A stretch of DNA of 64,000 nucleotides from Daedaleopsis sinensis (lineage: Eukaryota; Basidiomycota; Agaricomycetes; Polyporales; Polyporaceae): the NCBI GenBank assembly GCA_033807695.1, contig CM066310.1, positions 1 through 64,000 of the forward strand, written 5' to 3'. A program made the position numbers and the translations under genes. Under the pieces are notes generated by a model that saw only the letters and a list, made by a program, of their open reading frames with translations, made no database searches and was not told the origin of the DNA. Below are positions 39,561 through 51,424 of this stretch, piece by piece; positions within the stretch are counted from its first letter, which is position 1, and each line of letters opens with the position of its first letter.

Positions 39561-39948
39561 GACGCCTCGGTGCGCGTGTCGCTAGAGACACATCGGACGG
39601 GGATAACACAGCGACCTGTTGGCATCGACGGGCGATTCAACGCGGGAGGACACGATACGCTGGACAACTTGAGCGGGAGTGGAAAAGGAGCGACTCACAG
39701 GGAAGCATCTGACGACAACATGCCCACACGCCATTCCCATCTCCATCAGGTAGACTCTGACGAGCACCATCTTTGTGCGGCGTACTCGCTCGCTGCCGCG
39801 GGTACCACATCAAGCACGTCCGAGCTGGCTAGCAGGAGAGCCCGCGGTGACTCATGTGCGGGCATGCGCAATGTGCCCCTCTCAGCGGGCGTTGCGCGCT
39901 GAGCCCAGGTAATTGCACAAGAGCGCCCCGCACGAGCACAAGCCCGCC

Positions 39949-40242
39949 ATGTCGCTGGAGGATGCGCAGGGCGTGGTGGAGGAGAAGGTCCGCCAGCTGC
40001 ACGCGGCCGGGTTCGTGCACGGGGACGTGCAGGGGGTCAACGTGCTCGTCCGGAACGAGAGTGTGCCACCTGCGCCCGGCCGCGCCGACGTGCTCCTCGT
40101 CGACTTTGACTGGGCCGGCCCCGTAGCCGAGACGGAGTACCGTCGGAGAGTGAACTCCCAGGTCGTCCGCCCCGAGGGGGCTGTAAGTGGGGCCCGTACC
40201 ATGGCAGAGCATGATATCTGGATGGCCCAGCGGCTGTCTTGA
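39949..40242 (+). pseudogene. C-lobe fragment of a fungal (FunK1-like) protein kinase-like domain
   Basis: The frame encodes AGFVHGDVQGVNVLVRN, LLVDFDWAGPV, YRRRVNSQVVRPEGA and MAEHDIWMAQRLS. The HGD...N loop and DFDWAG are the catalytic-loop and metal-binding signatures of the Agaricomycete kinase-like family (HGDxRxxN, DFDWAG). The N-lobe with the ATP-binding lysine is not found upstream, so this is a fragment, probably inactive. It lies head-to-head with the membrane-protein relic at 38.7-39.6 kb. Confidence 0.6.
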
Positions 40243-41202
40243 GTTGCTCCGCCTGTCGTTCGTTCTGTCAGCGTTCAGGATGCCACAGGTGTACGTACCA
40301 AGTTCAAGTCGACGTTGTCGCTTCAATCGATTGTAGAACCATATACAGTTGCATATTCTCAGTCTGTGTCTACATGGAGCCCGTCATGTAAGTTCGGTTA
40401 CACGGCTGCATCGACTCCGACTCGCATCACATCGTGCAGTTCCGCTGGGAATGTCATCGGTGCCGTTACCACTGCCCTAACCACAAACTCGGTGTCGAGC
40501 GCGGTCGCGGTCGCGTTCGGTCTCTCGTCGGCCGTGGGCAGTCACGACTAGTGGCCCAAGCCCGGCGGCTCGGTAGGGAGCTGACAGAGAGAGCTCAGGC
40601 TGGGTCTCGCGATCGGGGCGCGTGGATGCGCTCAGAGTACGCACAGACGGACGGGCACGCACCGGCGCGGCCATCCGGCTGTACGACGTCGAGGCAGGAA
40701 CGAGTCGAACCGGACTTGTCACCCATTGCCCAAGGACGCGACACCGTCATGATCGTCTGACGCGACGGATGAGCACGTGTGTTGAGGACCCATCGGGCAT
40801 ACAACACACCTGAGTACCCTCACACACACTGCCGTCCGTGAGCGTCGGAAGGGGTTGCACTCGTACGCACGCGTTGCTGACTCGGAGCGAATCAGTCCCA
40901 GCCGCCCCGCCACCACTGCATCCCACAAGTCCGCGTAGCGGGAAGCCCCGAAGTTCTGCGAAGAAAGGAGTAAGTGCAGAGGACAAAAAATTATCAGGAG
41001 ACTGCATACCGTACGCTCTCGCCGCGGGGTGGTTTGTGACGACCGTGAACCAAGTCGTGCTCACCCCCACGGAAACGGAAGGACTGCACCTTCGCAATCA
41101 CGCACACAGGCTCGGACATGCAAGCCTCCCTATTGGTAGGATTCCCGCAGGCGCGTGCCATTGGACATCTACTCTAGTACAAACGCCGCGTCGCATTAGA
41201 CC
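40243..41202. other. No gene seen
   Basis: Only short overlapping frames with biased composition. No motif or splice chain supports a gene. Confidence 0.4.
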
Positions 41203-41690
41203 TCAGAACTTGAACACCTGGTCCTCGGTGTACCCGACGTCCTTGAGCACACCGGCGAGCGCGCCCTGCTTCATGACGCGTACGGGGTCGGACAAGCGGG
41301 GTGCGTACCGCAGACGAAAATCTTCGCCTTCTCGCCGAGGCTCGCGGGCGGGAGGTGCTTCGTGACGAGCTCCGCGTTCACGTACCTGGTCGGGTCTGTG
41401 CAACTCATGTCAGCCATGCCTCGGCGTCCCGCGTCCGACGTCCGACAGCACACGCACCTTGCCAGCCGGCCTCGGGCTTGTCGAGCGTGTAGACGACGTT
41501 GAGCGTGTCGGGGTGCTTCTTCTTGAGCGCGTCGAACTCGTCCTTCATGAGGATGTCCTTCTAGGCCACGTTGGCGAAGATGAGCGTGAAGCGCGTCTTG
41601 TTCGCGGGGTCGGCGAGCGCGTAGTCGAGGATCTGGTACATCGGCGTGCTGTGCAGGGCGTGCTGTGTGCCACACTTGGCCACGCCCTGA
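41203..41690 (-). pseudogene. NADH-cytochrome b5 reductase C-terminal pseudogene
   Basis: The minus strand encodes in order: TPMYQILDYALADPANKTRF, TLIFANVA, an in-frame TAG, KDILMKDEFDALKKKHPDTL, NVVYTLDKPEAGWQ, then after a GTGCGT...CAG intron PTRYVNAELVTKHLPPASLG, KAKIFVCG, and finally MKQGALAGVLKDVGYTEDQVFKF in another frame. These match the FAD/NADH-binding half of Cbr1/Mcr1-type reductases. The defects are clear. The glycine-rich GGTGITP motif is replaced, a TAG interrupts the frame where an acidic residue is expected, and the segment after KIFVCG is shortened and out of frame. The N-terminal FAD domain is missing. I would not expect a functional reductase. Confidence 0.8.
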
Positions 41691-41789
41691 CTCACGGGAG
41701 ACGACAGCGTGAGGTGGCGGTGGCGCAGCTCATTCTGTACAGAGGAGTAGCGAGATATGAGGGACAGCACACGTCTTAGTCTAGTGAAT

Positions 41790-42317
41790 GCACTCACCAG
41801 TACCATGGACTACAACCTCGACGTTCGAGAGACCGGCAGCCTCCCGTTGAATGCGGTCGGCGAAGGCCTGTTGCCACTTGAGTTATCAAAATGCAGACGT
41901 GCGACAGAGCTGATGTTTGTGTCTTACCGTAGGGGCCATCAAGTTCTCGGGGTACGAGGAGGGTGAGGCGGGGGTCGAAGGCAGAGGTAGGTTTCGTGTT
42001 GAGGGTGAGGTAGCAAAGCGCGAGGTGCACACGGACGGCTACAAGACGTTGCACATCGTACATGCCACCTCAGAAAGGAATGAGCACTGTGGACACATAC
42101 CTGCGACATGCGACTCTCGCGACGCGTCCACGAGAACGTCGCTGTCCTCCCCCAACCCCGACACCTTCTTGAATCCTCTCGCGACGGCCTTCCACACAGC
42201 CTCCTGCCTCTCATCTCCCCCCTTCCCCTCAAACGAAGGAGAGTGCGGTGATGTTCCACCAAAGAGAGTAGCTCCTGCCTTCAAGTTTGCGGGCTTGGAC
42301 GCGCTGGCCGGTGTCAC
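41790..42317 (-). pseudogene. Unidentified minus-strand exons upstream of the reductase relic
   Basis: Three coding-like segments with plausible splice sites: KPANLKAGATLFGGTSPHSP to VSGLGEDSDVLVDASRE (42300-42120), TSAFDPRLTLLVPRELDGPYG (about 42000-41945), and WQQAFADRIQREAAGLSNVE ending VVVHGTG (about 41880-41800). They read like consecutive exons of one protein, but I do not recognise the family and they do not continue into the reductase frame convincingly. They may be a second truncated gene. Confidence 0.35.
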
Positions 42318-44943
42318 TTGCCAGAGAGTTCATAGCTTATACGCGTGCTGCGGTCGCTGCCCAAGCAGTTGGATCAATCGGAAGGGCGCGAATGGAGGAT
42401 AGCGTGTAAGGAGAGCAGAAGAGAAGACAACGAGCGCGTCGCGCGAGGGAGATGACAGCAAGCGCCCGTAGTAGATTCGGCGAAGAGTCGGCGGTAACGC
42501 CGAGTCCTGTTTTTTCCTTCTACTCTGATGTAGCCTCCCCTCCAGCTCTGTGAGACTTCTCTAGGCCACAATATCGAGTCCTTAACGACTACTCTTGAAG
42601 CTACACTATGGATCTGACCCGACGTCTTAGCTAGAGAACTCAGGGACACACCTAGCAGAGAATCAATCTGTCTTGCATTCCGGACTGAATGCTGAATGCT
42701 GCGACGATCTAGAAGCTACGCGGGAGTGTACAGTTCTCGAAGGTACGCCCAATCCCATGGACTGAGGACATCCAAGCGAGTATTCTGTGAAGGAGTCTGT
42801 TGCTGCCGTATGAGAAACACAAATCGCAAACCCCTTGCGGTCTCCTTTGTGTTGGCATGCAAACTAGGCACGCTGAGCGTGAGTGACTCGCTGCATTTCG
42901 CTCCCGTATAGATCTAGTGGTGCTATATCTCGGAGACTCGCAGATGTACTACCTTCTTGTCGCAACTCCATAATCTCATCAGTGAACATAGCTCTATCGT
43001 GTCGCCGTACATTGCAGCTGTCTGCAGAAGTGAGTGTTCCACGAACTCAGGTCGGCAATGTCCAGATCCTCCAAGCTCGATGGTGAGTAAAAGAAGTACT
43101 CACATGCATCACTTACTACCTCGTCAGCACTCTTCCCGGCCATCCGAACCATCGCAACTGATTAACTCACGAGACGCACACGCGTGTCACGACTGCGTAA
43201 GAGCAAAATTGACGCTTGTCATCGAGAAGGACAGGCTGATTCTTCCAAGGACGGTCATTGAAGGTGCGGACCATTCGTCATGTACACCCCTGCTAGTCAA
43301 GTACTGACCACTGAGTGTCGAAGTTTAGCTCACGCAGCGGTGTAGCTAGGTCATCCATGCCGACGCAAGCCGGCAGCAGACTGCGGACTCATCTAGGCAC
43401 GATCTCGACTCAGTCGTCTGCGTCCTCTCTGGTATCTGCTTGATGAGGCTACACAGTCGCAGCGACCAACCACGTGAATACATCCACGGACATATATGAC
43501 GACTCAGTAGAGCTCGTCTCATCTCATCCTCGAGCGGTGAACTCCCTGACATCTTCCCCCATACCGCATTCTCACTCGGCTCCGTCTCTTCGCCCTGCCT
43601 TCCTCGACCGCCTATCCGTGCGCACTCTCCGGATCCACTTCCACAGCCGTGCCCAACTGCAACCGCATCTGCCTCACGCGCGATTCACGCGCAGATGTTA
43701 TCCGCAGGACAGCGGTTGTAGTACGTCGCCACTCGCCACTCGCCTTCGCTCTTCTCCGCATGAAGATATCGCTCAGGTGGTGCAACATATATACGAGCCT
43801 CAGCCCATACTCGAGCTGCACCGCTGGCGACGGACAGCACACGCCACCTAGCCGTGCCGGTAGATAGATGTAAGTTTACACTATCTTCACTGCGCTATCC
43901 AGATGCACTGACTGACCTAGTATCGGCGATAACCAAAGAAGTCCTGGGGCTCGAGGAGCGCACCACAGGTCTCCGACACCTCAGAATGGGCCGCGGCCGC
44001 ACATTCTCTACACCTGTAATCGTCTCAACGACTCGCGCACCGCAGACCTGAGTTATCCCGCTACGTGGGTCTCTCCGCTTCATCTACGCTGTCGCAAAAA
44101 ACCTAGCCCTACGACCAAGGCCCTCCCGTCTTCTCCTCCCTGTGGAGTGCGGTCGACCTCTCTCTGATCTCCGGCTCGCGGTCATCGAGTTCAAATATAC
44201 ATATACCTCTTCAATCTGAACGCCGATCACCTTTCTCGCCGTATTCACGCTCATTAAGAAGCACTCCTTCGACCATCTGGGCCTCGCAAGTCCTCCATTT
44301 GAACCCGAATGACGCGCTCCCCCACCTCGCGTCGCCGTGCGCTCTTAAAGTCTGTTCATCCTCCACATCCCCGCCGCGCAGATCGGCCGGATGAAGTGCT
44401 AGTCATTCGCTATCGCGGAGACCTGACTACTGAGGAAGAGCTGGGGTGTCTCTCTCGCTCCTCTCCACTTGCCGCTGTCCACCCAAGGTGTAAGCAACCC
44501 CTCCTTTGAGCGACCGACCGGTCCGAGTATCTTCAGTATCCAGGCTGTGTATCCCGACGATAGCGCTTCGTTCCCTCAATCCTCTACGTTCAAAGGATCC
44601 TCTACCACTTTCTCAGCTTCGTCGATTATCAATCCAGCGACCCTTACTCGCTTTGACACGGCTTCCATGAGCTCGTCGTGGTCGTTTCCGTGAGCATGCA
44701 TCTAGGCCATTGTGAGACGCCGACTGATATCATCCGGGTAGTAGATTAGGCCATGACACTACCCTAGTCTAGGACACGGGTTCACCTCATGTTCTGGCAT
44801 GCGGCGGGCTACCGCAGCAGAACGGTGCTGCGGTCCGCTGAAATAGGCACGCAAGCTGGCTTGCAATTGAGTTCGCTCGTAGTATATATATCGCGTACAG
44901 CAGGTTCTCGACAGCTCACACCCGAGTTTCGACTCTACTCATC
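42318..44943. other. No confident gene
   Basis: Short frames only (the longest, 43474-43851 plus, is low-complexity). It contains the presumed promoter region of the dynamin-like gene: a TATATAT sequence at about 44882 lies some 55-60 nt before its first ATG. Confidence 0.45.
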
Positions 44944-47900
44944 ATGGCCGAAGCAATCAAAAATCTATTCGGCAGGTGCGTCTCACTCTAACCGTTTACG
45001 TGGAGCTCCATGGTAACCGCATTACAACAGAAACAGAAACAAAGAACGATCATCTTCGGTACGATCATCAATTCGTTCCGTACCCCTGCCACCATCTTCG
45101 ATCCTGACCGTCTATTGTCAAGGATGACCATTCAGAAGAACACTCTTCTGAGCATGAGTCGTCCTCCAGTGGACAACAAGCCGGCCCAAAATCAGATGGA
45201 AGCGCTGATGATTCTCCCTACCTGCACAACAGCGAGTACGCTCGCGGACGGCGTCAGCTTATGGAGCTCATCCGCTCCCTGCGCGAGCTTGGGTACGTCG
45301 GTCACTGCCATTCACTGTGTACGCATCCTCAAACTGTTTGCTTCTGTAGTGCCGACCAGATTCTCGACATACCAAAGATCGTTGTCATTGGCAAGCAGTC
45401 CGGTACGTATTTGATGCATACTTGCTTCCGTGGTCTTCCCTCATGTCGCGCGCAGCGGGAAAGAGCTCTCTTGTGGAAGCCGTCACCGGGGTCTGCCGCA
45501 TTTTCGTGCTTCCGCGCACAGGCTTTGCAACTAACGTTTATATAGATATCTATGCCTAGAGATGCGGGGATGTGTACAAGGTGCGCGTGCCTCCATCCTA
45601 GCTCAACACATGCATTACACTTACAGCTCTGTACGACAGGTGCCCTATGGAGTGCACAATCCTCACGGCGCCCCAGTGGTCATGCGTAGTGAAGCTTCGG
45701 AAATATGACGAGGATATCGCGTTCAGTCCCGAGCTCAGGCACAAGGACGAGGTCGACATCTGGATCCGGCGGGCACAGGCAGCGCTCCTATGCCCGCACG
45801 TCGAGAGTAACACTTTCGCACAGAAGACCCGCGAAGAGCTGAAGGAGCTCACCAATCCGACTAATAACCAAGACGTCCTCACGATTACTGGAAACAAGGT
45901 TGTAATCGACATCTTCGATCCGAAGGGCGCCGATCTGTCTTTTGTTGACTTACCGGGTACGTGCTCGATACTTCTCCGTATGCTCGTGTGTCACTGATAT
46001 TGACTTCTCAGGCCTTGTCGAGTTTTTGAGCTGGGAGGGCCCGGAGAAGTCGAAAGAATCGATCAAGCTGATTCGTGACCTCACGGTGACCAACATCTCC
46101 TCCCCGTCGACGATCATCCTCGTCACCGTGCCCGCCAACGGTATGTGTGTATTACGCCAAGGATACACTTGAATATCTCGCTCATGAGGGTACCCCGTAG
46201 ATGACTTGGAGAATCAGAAGGCGATGCAACTCGCGAGAGACGCAGACCCTGAGGGGGCACGTACTATATGTGCGTGAGATTTCTGCGTTCGAGGTGGGCA
46301 TCGCTCTAACAGAACCGGCACTGAATCTCCTCCGAGTAGGTGTTGTCACGAAGCCCGACACCATCGAAACGGGCGCGACCGACAGACGGGACCAGTGGAG
46401 GAGGGCGTTCGAGGGCGACGAAAACCACCTCACCCTCGGCTACTACTGTGTTCGCCTTCCCGGTGAAGCAGAGCGGAACCGGCAGCTCAACGCACAACAG
46501 CTCCACCAGCTCGCATCCACTTTCTTCAAAACAAACTCCCCGTGGAAGGACCTGCAATGCCAGGACCGGCTCGGTGTCCAGAATCTGGTGAACGATATCA
46601 GCCGGCTCTTAATACAAGTTCTTCATGCGGCGTAAGTCACGTTTCTACGATTTCCGACGCTGGTCACTGCTCATGCTTCCGGTGTCTCTTGCTACCAGAC
46701 TTCCTAAGCTCAGGGAACAGGTGAACGAGCTTCTCACGGACTGCCTCGGCAAGATCGCGAAGCTCGGGCCTGAGCGCAGCTCCATGGACTTCGTTGCCGA
46801 AATAATGGCGCGCGTGTCCGAGTTCTGTAAGTATATGCAAAACACCGTCTATGGCCGCAGCGAGGACAAATCTTTCGTACACCAGTGGAGGGAGGCATTC
46901 CGCGTACTCAGGCTGGATATCCGCACCACGGCGCCAGACTTCCGACCGTACGAGCTCCCCGAGGAGCATGCGAGACCACAGGATCCGCCATTCCAGGTAC
47001 AGGATGATAGACGCTGCAATGAACACGATTCCAAGTACATCCCCTCGACAAGATCACAACACTCAGCCTCGACAAGATCACTTGAACAAGAAGTTGTCTC
47101 AGTCGAACATCTGGGGCCAAATAGTCGGGTCGCCGCGATTGGACTTGTGGATGTACGGGACATGATCAAGTTGTTAGTCTCCGCGTCCTTCTGTGCATAC
47201 TCGCATGCTCTAACCACACATCAGGAACACCGCATGGGAGCTCTATCCCCATCTTCCATACCAGGTGAAAGTCGATTTGATCCAAAAATTTGTTGTTCAA
47301 TGGCACTCGCCGTCCACAAAGTGCTTCAATCGAGTCGAGACGATTGTCGAGCGCGCCATCGCCGCCGGTATCTCTGCTCATTTCGGCTCCTTCCCCAAAC
47401 TTACGGATCTTATGAGGTATGTGATCGCTGATTGATCTATGTCTGTAGAACTAATGATCTCTTGGGTACTAGGGGTTTCATGCACGAGAGGTTGACAGAG
47501 CGAACCAAAGCTTCGATCGCCGAACTTGCTGCGGTTTTGGAATGTGAAGAGAGGCAACCCTTCCTGACACAAGATGGGGACTCTCTTGTGACCTTGCAAC
47601 GCGACTGGTATGCCTACTACCGATTGCTATGGAGCCATGCCCAGCCTCGTCACGACAGAAGCAACTGTAAGCAGACGTACTTACTCTCATTGCATAGCCA
47701 AGCAGACTAATCCAATTTGTGCTTGGTATCAATTCTAGATCACGTTTCCGAGGCCCTCAAGCATCTCAATCTCGCAGGATATACCACCGTCGATGAGCAT
47801 TCACTCGTCTTGCTCATTCACGGCAGCGAATACGATGTCGAGCTGCAGGTAATGGCATTTGTCCGCAGTTACTTCCAGATCGCATACAAGGTGAGCACTC

Positions 47901-48185
47901 TGCCCCCGTAGCTTATTGACCCGAATTCCACCCACTGAACCTTTACATCAGCGCGTCACGGATGTAGTTCCGGGTACCATCGGCAGAGACTTCCTACAGC
48001 GCTTTGTGGACGATCTGAGAGCGTACCTCCTCATGAAGCTCGAGCTCAGCTCGCCGACGGCGCTACAACGTCTTCAAGAGCTGTTTGCAGAAGCCCCTGA
48101 AATCACGCAGCGTCGTGCTCGTCTGCGGTCTCAACGCCAGAAGCTTGAGGATATAAAGACTCGTCTAGACAACTATCGCGTATAG
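44944..48185 (+). CDS. Dynamin-like large GTPase, 776 aa, 14 exons
   Basis: Proposed exons: 44944-44975, 45170-45292, 45350-45402, 45456-45490, 45546-45580, 45640-45956, 46012-46140, 46201-46269, 46340-46631, 46699-47172, 47225-47416, 47473-47666, 47739-47890, 47952-48185. All phases agree; the first two joins are least certain. GTPase motifs: G1 GKQSAGKSS split over exons 3-4, G2 region MPRDAGMCTRCPMECT, G3 DLPG, G4 TKPD. A middle/stalk region follows (KLREQVNELLTDCLGKIAKL). A C-terminal GED is present (LQRFVDDLRAYLLMKLELSS to RQKLEDIKTRLDNYRV). There is no PH or Pro-rich domain, as in Vps1/Mx-type fungal dynamins. One intron uses a weak donor, GTCTGC. The usual Gly before VVTKPD is Cys here if the splice at 46269 is right. 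The likely role is membrane remodelling. Such genes are often multicopy in mushrooms. Confidence 0.85.
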
Positions 48186-49183
48186 GCTGGACTGGGATGT
48201 GTATGTACCCGTTGACATTTTTCGTCTTTGCATGAATATTTCCTTGTCAGGCACGACTCTCTAGTAACTGCTGTTTACTATGCTGTGTACGATAGATTTC
48301 ATCTACGATATCGGCACTGTAAGGCATGTTTACATACCATGAACAATGTGATATTGTTACTGCCTTTCTTACTTCCCAGTACCCAGCACAGGCACGATCA
48401 TCGCGACTGCTTCAGAGAGGACCATGTAGGTCCACGAGAATCCGGAGAAGATTGCTTGCGCTCATCCTGTGCGCGTCAGTCGCTGCCTTCGGCGCGGGTG
48501 CACGACTCGCGGCCGGCCGAAGTGGAACTCACTATGTCTGCAGATCTCGCCGCGGCGGCCTACGGATTCGCACCAGGACTCCGCCGAGCAATCTTCAGCT
48601 GTGACCTCTTTCGACGATGTTTGAGACGTATTCCTCCCCCCTCAGGGCAGCACACTCTGTCAACAGCCCTAGATTCGGCCCGACCGTCTTTCGCTGATAG
48701 TGTCGCGTTCGAAGCTCCTGCTACATGAACGACACTCGCATGAGTCTGATGCGGTCCACGTCAGCTATAGGTGGCGACTCTGCGCACGGAAGAGCGGAAG
48801 AGGAGCCCGCAGTGACAGAGGAAGATCTGCGGGTGACTCTCCGACACGGGCGTATTTACCGTCCACGACACAGTCGACGTACCCGCCGCGCGTCCGAAGT
48901 CCCTTCATTCCCCATCCCGGCCCTCGGACTCCGCTGTCCGTTCGCACATCCAAGTCCGTTGGCAGAAGACGGACCTCTCGAGTCTGCAGACATGGCATGC
49001 GCACTCGCCGCGCCTATCGCCCGACAGCCTCTGAAACAGCCATGGAGACGACGTGCCACAGCTTGATAGTGCAGCCTGGGGCCGGTCCGGTTGAATGCCC
49101 TCACACATGCTTGCAGAGTATTGCAACCTGGTGGTGAAGAAGTGTATTCCGAACGGATGGTCATATGTAGTACTCTCTACGTA
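48186..49183. other. Convergent intergenic region, no gene seen
   Basis: Lies between the 3' ends of the dynamin-like gene and the kinase gene. Frames of 79-166 codons overlap in several phases and have no recognisable content. Confidence 0.5.
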
Positions 49184-50562
49184 TCAGCACATATCGTTGT
49201 ACATCTGTTCAGGCTTGGCTGCTACGTCATGTTTATAAACAGGAGGGCAACGCAACTGTGGAACCATCATCACTATCTCGTGCTCTCTTTCAAACACGTC
49301 CTCCTTTTGCAGAGTATAGGCTTCCTCCTGCCATCCCATAGGGGCTCTGTACGGATCGTCGACTAGATCCACTTCTTCCCATTCTTCTTCCGGAGGCACG
49401 CAAGAAATATCCTTATTCGCCGCGCTTTTATCGAACTTCACGTCGGATTTTGGAAATCCTACTTCGGGCTCGGAGCAATCTTCGGGCAGATATAGTGTGT
49501 TAGCTTGGAGTGTCGGTGAGAGTTCCTGAAACCGCTGAAGCCAGTGCTGATAGTCGGGTGTATCATCGTGGCGCAGGCTGCGGGAGTAGTCGAGGAAGTC
49601 GCCGAAGACGGCATCCCACCCTTCGCACAGGGCTCTCCCGGAAATCTGTTTCTTCACCCTATAGACCGTATCGAGATCGTCCTCGTCGTCCTCGTCAAGG
49701 CACCAAGGTAGCGTGCCTATCAGGAGTTGGGTGATACAATAGGCAAAGGACTCGAGGTCGTCCCCGAACGAGGGAGCTGAGGACAAGGTGGTCAAAAGGG
49801 GTATATACGTGTGCAGCTATGGTACACTTACTACCATGCATGTGATGGTTGAGACTCATATAGCTCGTCGTTCCGGTGACACGTTTGGTAGGTTCAGAGC
49901 AACCCTTTCGGTAGGGCCTGGACACACCGAAATCGATGAGATATATCTGCCCTTCGGTGTCTGTCCCCTTCGGCCCGAGCAGTATGTTTCCGGGGCTGAT
50001 GTCGCAATGGATAATGTTATGCGAGTGTACATGTTGCATGGCTGCAAGCTTGCGTGGACATTAAGCCGTATAGACAAAATGAGAAATAGGAGAGCACGTA
50101 CTGTCTGACATGCAATTGCCCCGAGGTTATGTAATGACAGGTAACGGGCCTCAATATCGTACAGATCACGTCCGAGCTTGGGTAGAACGAGATACTGGAA
50201 ATATTGCGTCGATCCGAAGGCTATGACCTTAGGGATACTACAATGACCTACACCCTAGATGTCAGTGCGTGCACGGATGCGAAAGAAGGAGGCGTACCTT
50301 GGAGGAGGATGAGCGCGCAGGCTTCGTGGCGCAACCAGGGGTAGGGTATTGCCGGATATATTTTACCATCCTTGTTGATCACGATAAAACGCGTTCTCTT
50401 CACGATTACCGGCATGTCTCTTGAACCTTTCGTCGTCAGGGTGCTTTCCCAGACTGTACCTTTGTAATATGATTTTCGTATCAATTGCATCCACTATCTC
50501 GAATCAGATCACTCACCAGATGATCTCCTAGTCAAAGCTTTCCCCATTATAAGGCTGTTCAT
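49184..50562 (-). CDS. CK1-like protein kinase with acidic tail, 387 aa
   Basis: Exons 50562-50517, 50459-50298, 50247-50102, 50048-49832 and 49776-49184 join in frame with introns of 50-57 nt. Visible kinase features: a glycine-loop remnant ALTRRSSGTVWES, VIVKR (ATP-binding Lys), LRHEACALILLQGHCSIPKV (helix C Glu and the CK1-style IP), catalytic loop HCDISPGNILLG, metal-binding DFG in LIDFGVSRPYR, and TTSYMSLNHH..DDLESFAYC, the CK1-specific block that replaces APE. The C-terminal ~130 residues are acidic (DEDDEDDLDT, PPEEEWEEVDLVDD). The glycine loop is short and has a single G, so ATP affinity may differ. The arrangement resembles the divergent CK1 family expanded in Agaricomycetes. An in-frame upstream ATG at 50739 is possible, but 50562 gives a normal CK1 length before the glycine loop. 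Confidence 0.8.
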
Positions 50563-51275
50563 AGCTATGGAATGTGTAGCGGATAGCTCGCGTGAGTTCC
50601 TGGGTAGGGGAGAGCGCAATCGATCAAGTTGTGGACACAGAGACAAGCGATGGGACTCGGAACGACTTATCTTCAGCGTCTGTATGTCCTCGGAACGCAG
50701 AACTCGCACCATACTATCGGATAGCCTTAATACATACATTCCATGGTAGAGACTATCAGCCGTGTCACTAGTAGAGAATACTACAAGCCATACATGCTTG
50801 ACATACGCCGTAAACTATCTCGCTACGCGGCGGGACTACATCGGATTTGCGGCACCAAGGCGGAGGGTCAGATCGGCGGCCCCGACGAGACCTACAACAG
50901 AGCCCACTGGCTGCCTGCGCCGCGGCAGCTTGGAGACGCGATGGGCCCGGTGAGTGTGATGAGCTCACCTCGCCATAGTGACGGGAGACACAGCTGACGG
51001 ACAGCTCTGAGCTGGTGCTCCGAATACGGTGAGTCCAATGCTGTAGGTCTGCATGCCGTACTAGTATGCTTGCGAAAGCTACGTGCATTTGTGCAACGTC
51101 GAGACGGGCTGCGAGGCTTCAGAGGTGAGTCGATGCTAGCTCCGAGTGTGTGCGGAGGGCTCGTTTCTATGTCTGTAAGAGTCAGTGTTGGTGACGGTGG
51201 TGCGGAAGAGCGGAAGAAGCGTCAGTTAGCTTGCTGGATGAAAAGTGAGGCCAGCCGAACCAAAAGACTTGAACA
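50563..51275. other. Upstream region, diverged part of the 9.2-kb-spaced duplication
   Basis: Sequence from about 50840 resembles 60190-60500 at low identity. Shared blocks are GTGATGAGC(T/G)CACCTCGC, ACGGGAGACA and GTGTTGGTGACGGTGGTGCGG. No gene is supported here. Confidence 0.4.
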
Positions 51276-51347
51276 TTCCGACACGGGGAATCGAACCCCG
51301 GGCTATCGCGTGAGAGGCGATAATGTTAGCCACTACACCATATCGGA
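51276..51347 (-). tRNA. tRNA-Glu (anticodon CTC)
   Basis: A 72-nt minus-strand sequence starts TCCGATATGG and ends GTGTCGGAA. Acceptor arms TCCGATA / TGTCGGA pair with one or two non-Watson-Crick positions. The A box is GGTGTAGTGGCTA-like, the anticodon stem ATCGC/GCGAT encloses the loop CTCTCAC with CTC at 34-36, and the T arm is CCGGGGTTCGATTCCCCG. No intron. This is the usual fungal tRNA-Glu sequence. Confidence 0.9.
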
Positions 51348-51424
51348 TGAAAGTAACCGCCGCTAGGAGGTTTATAGTGGGCTCACGTTCTAATCAGCGC
51401 CTAGATGAACACACTTTGAATGCG

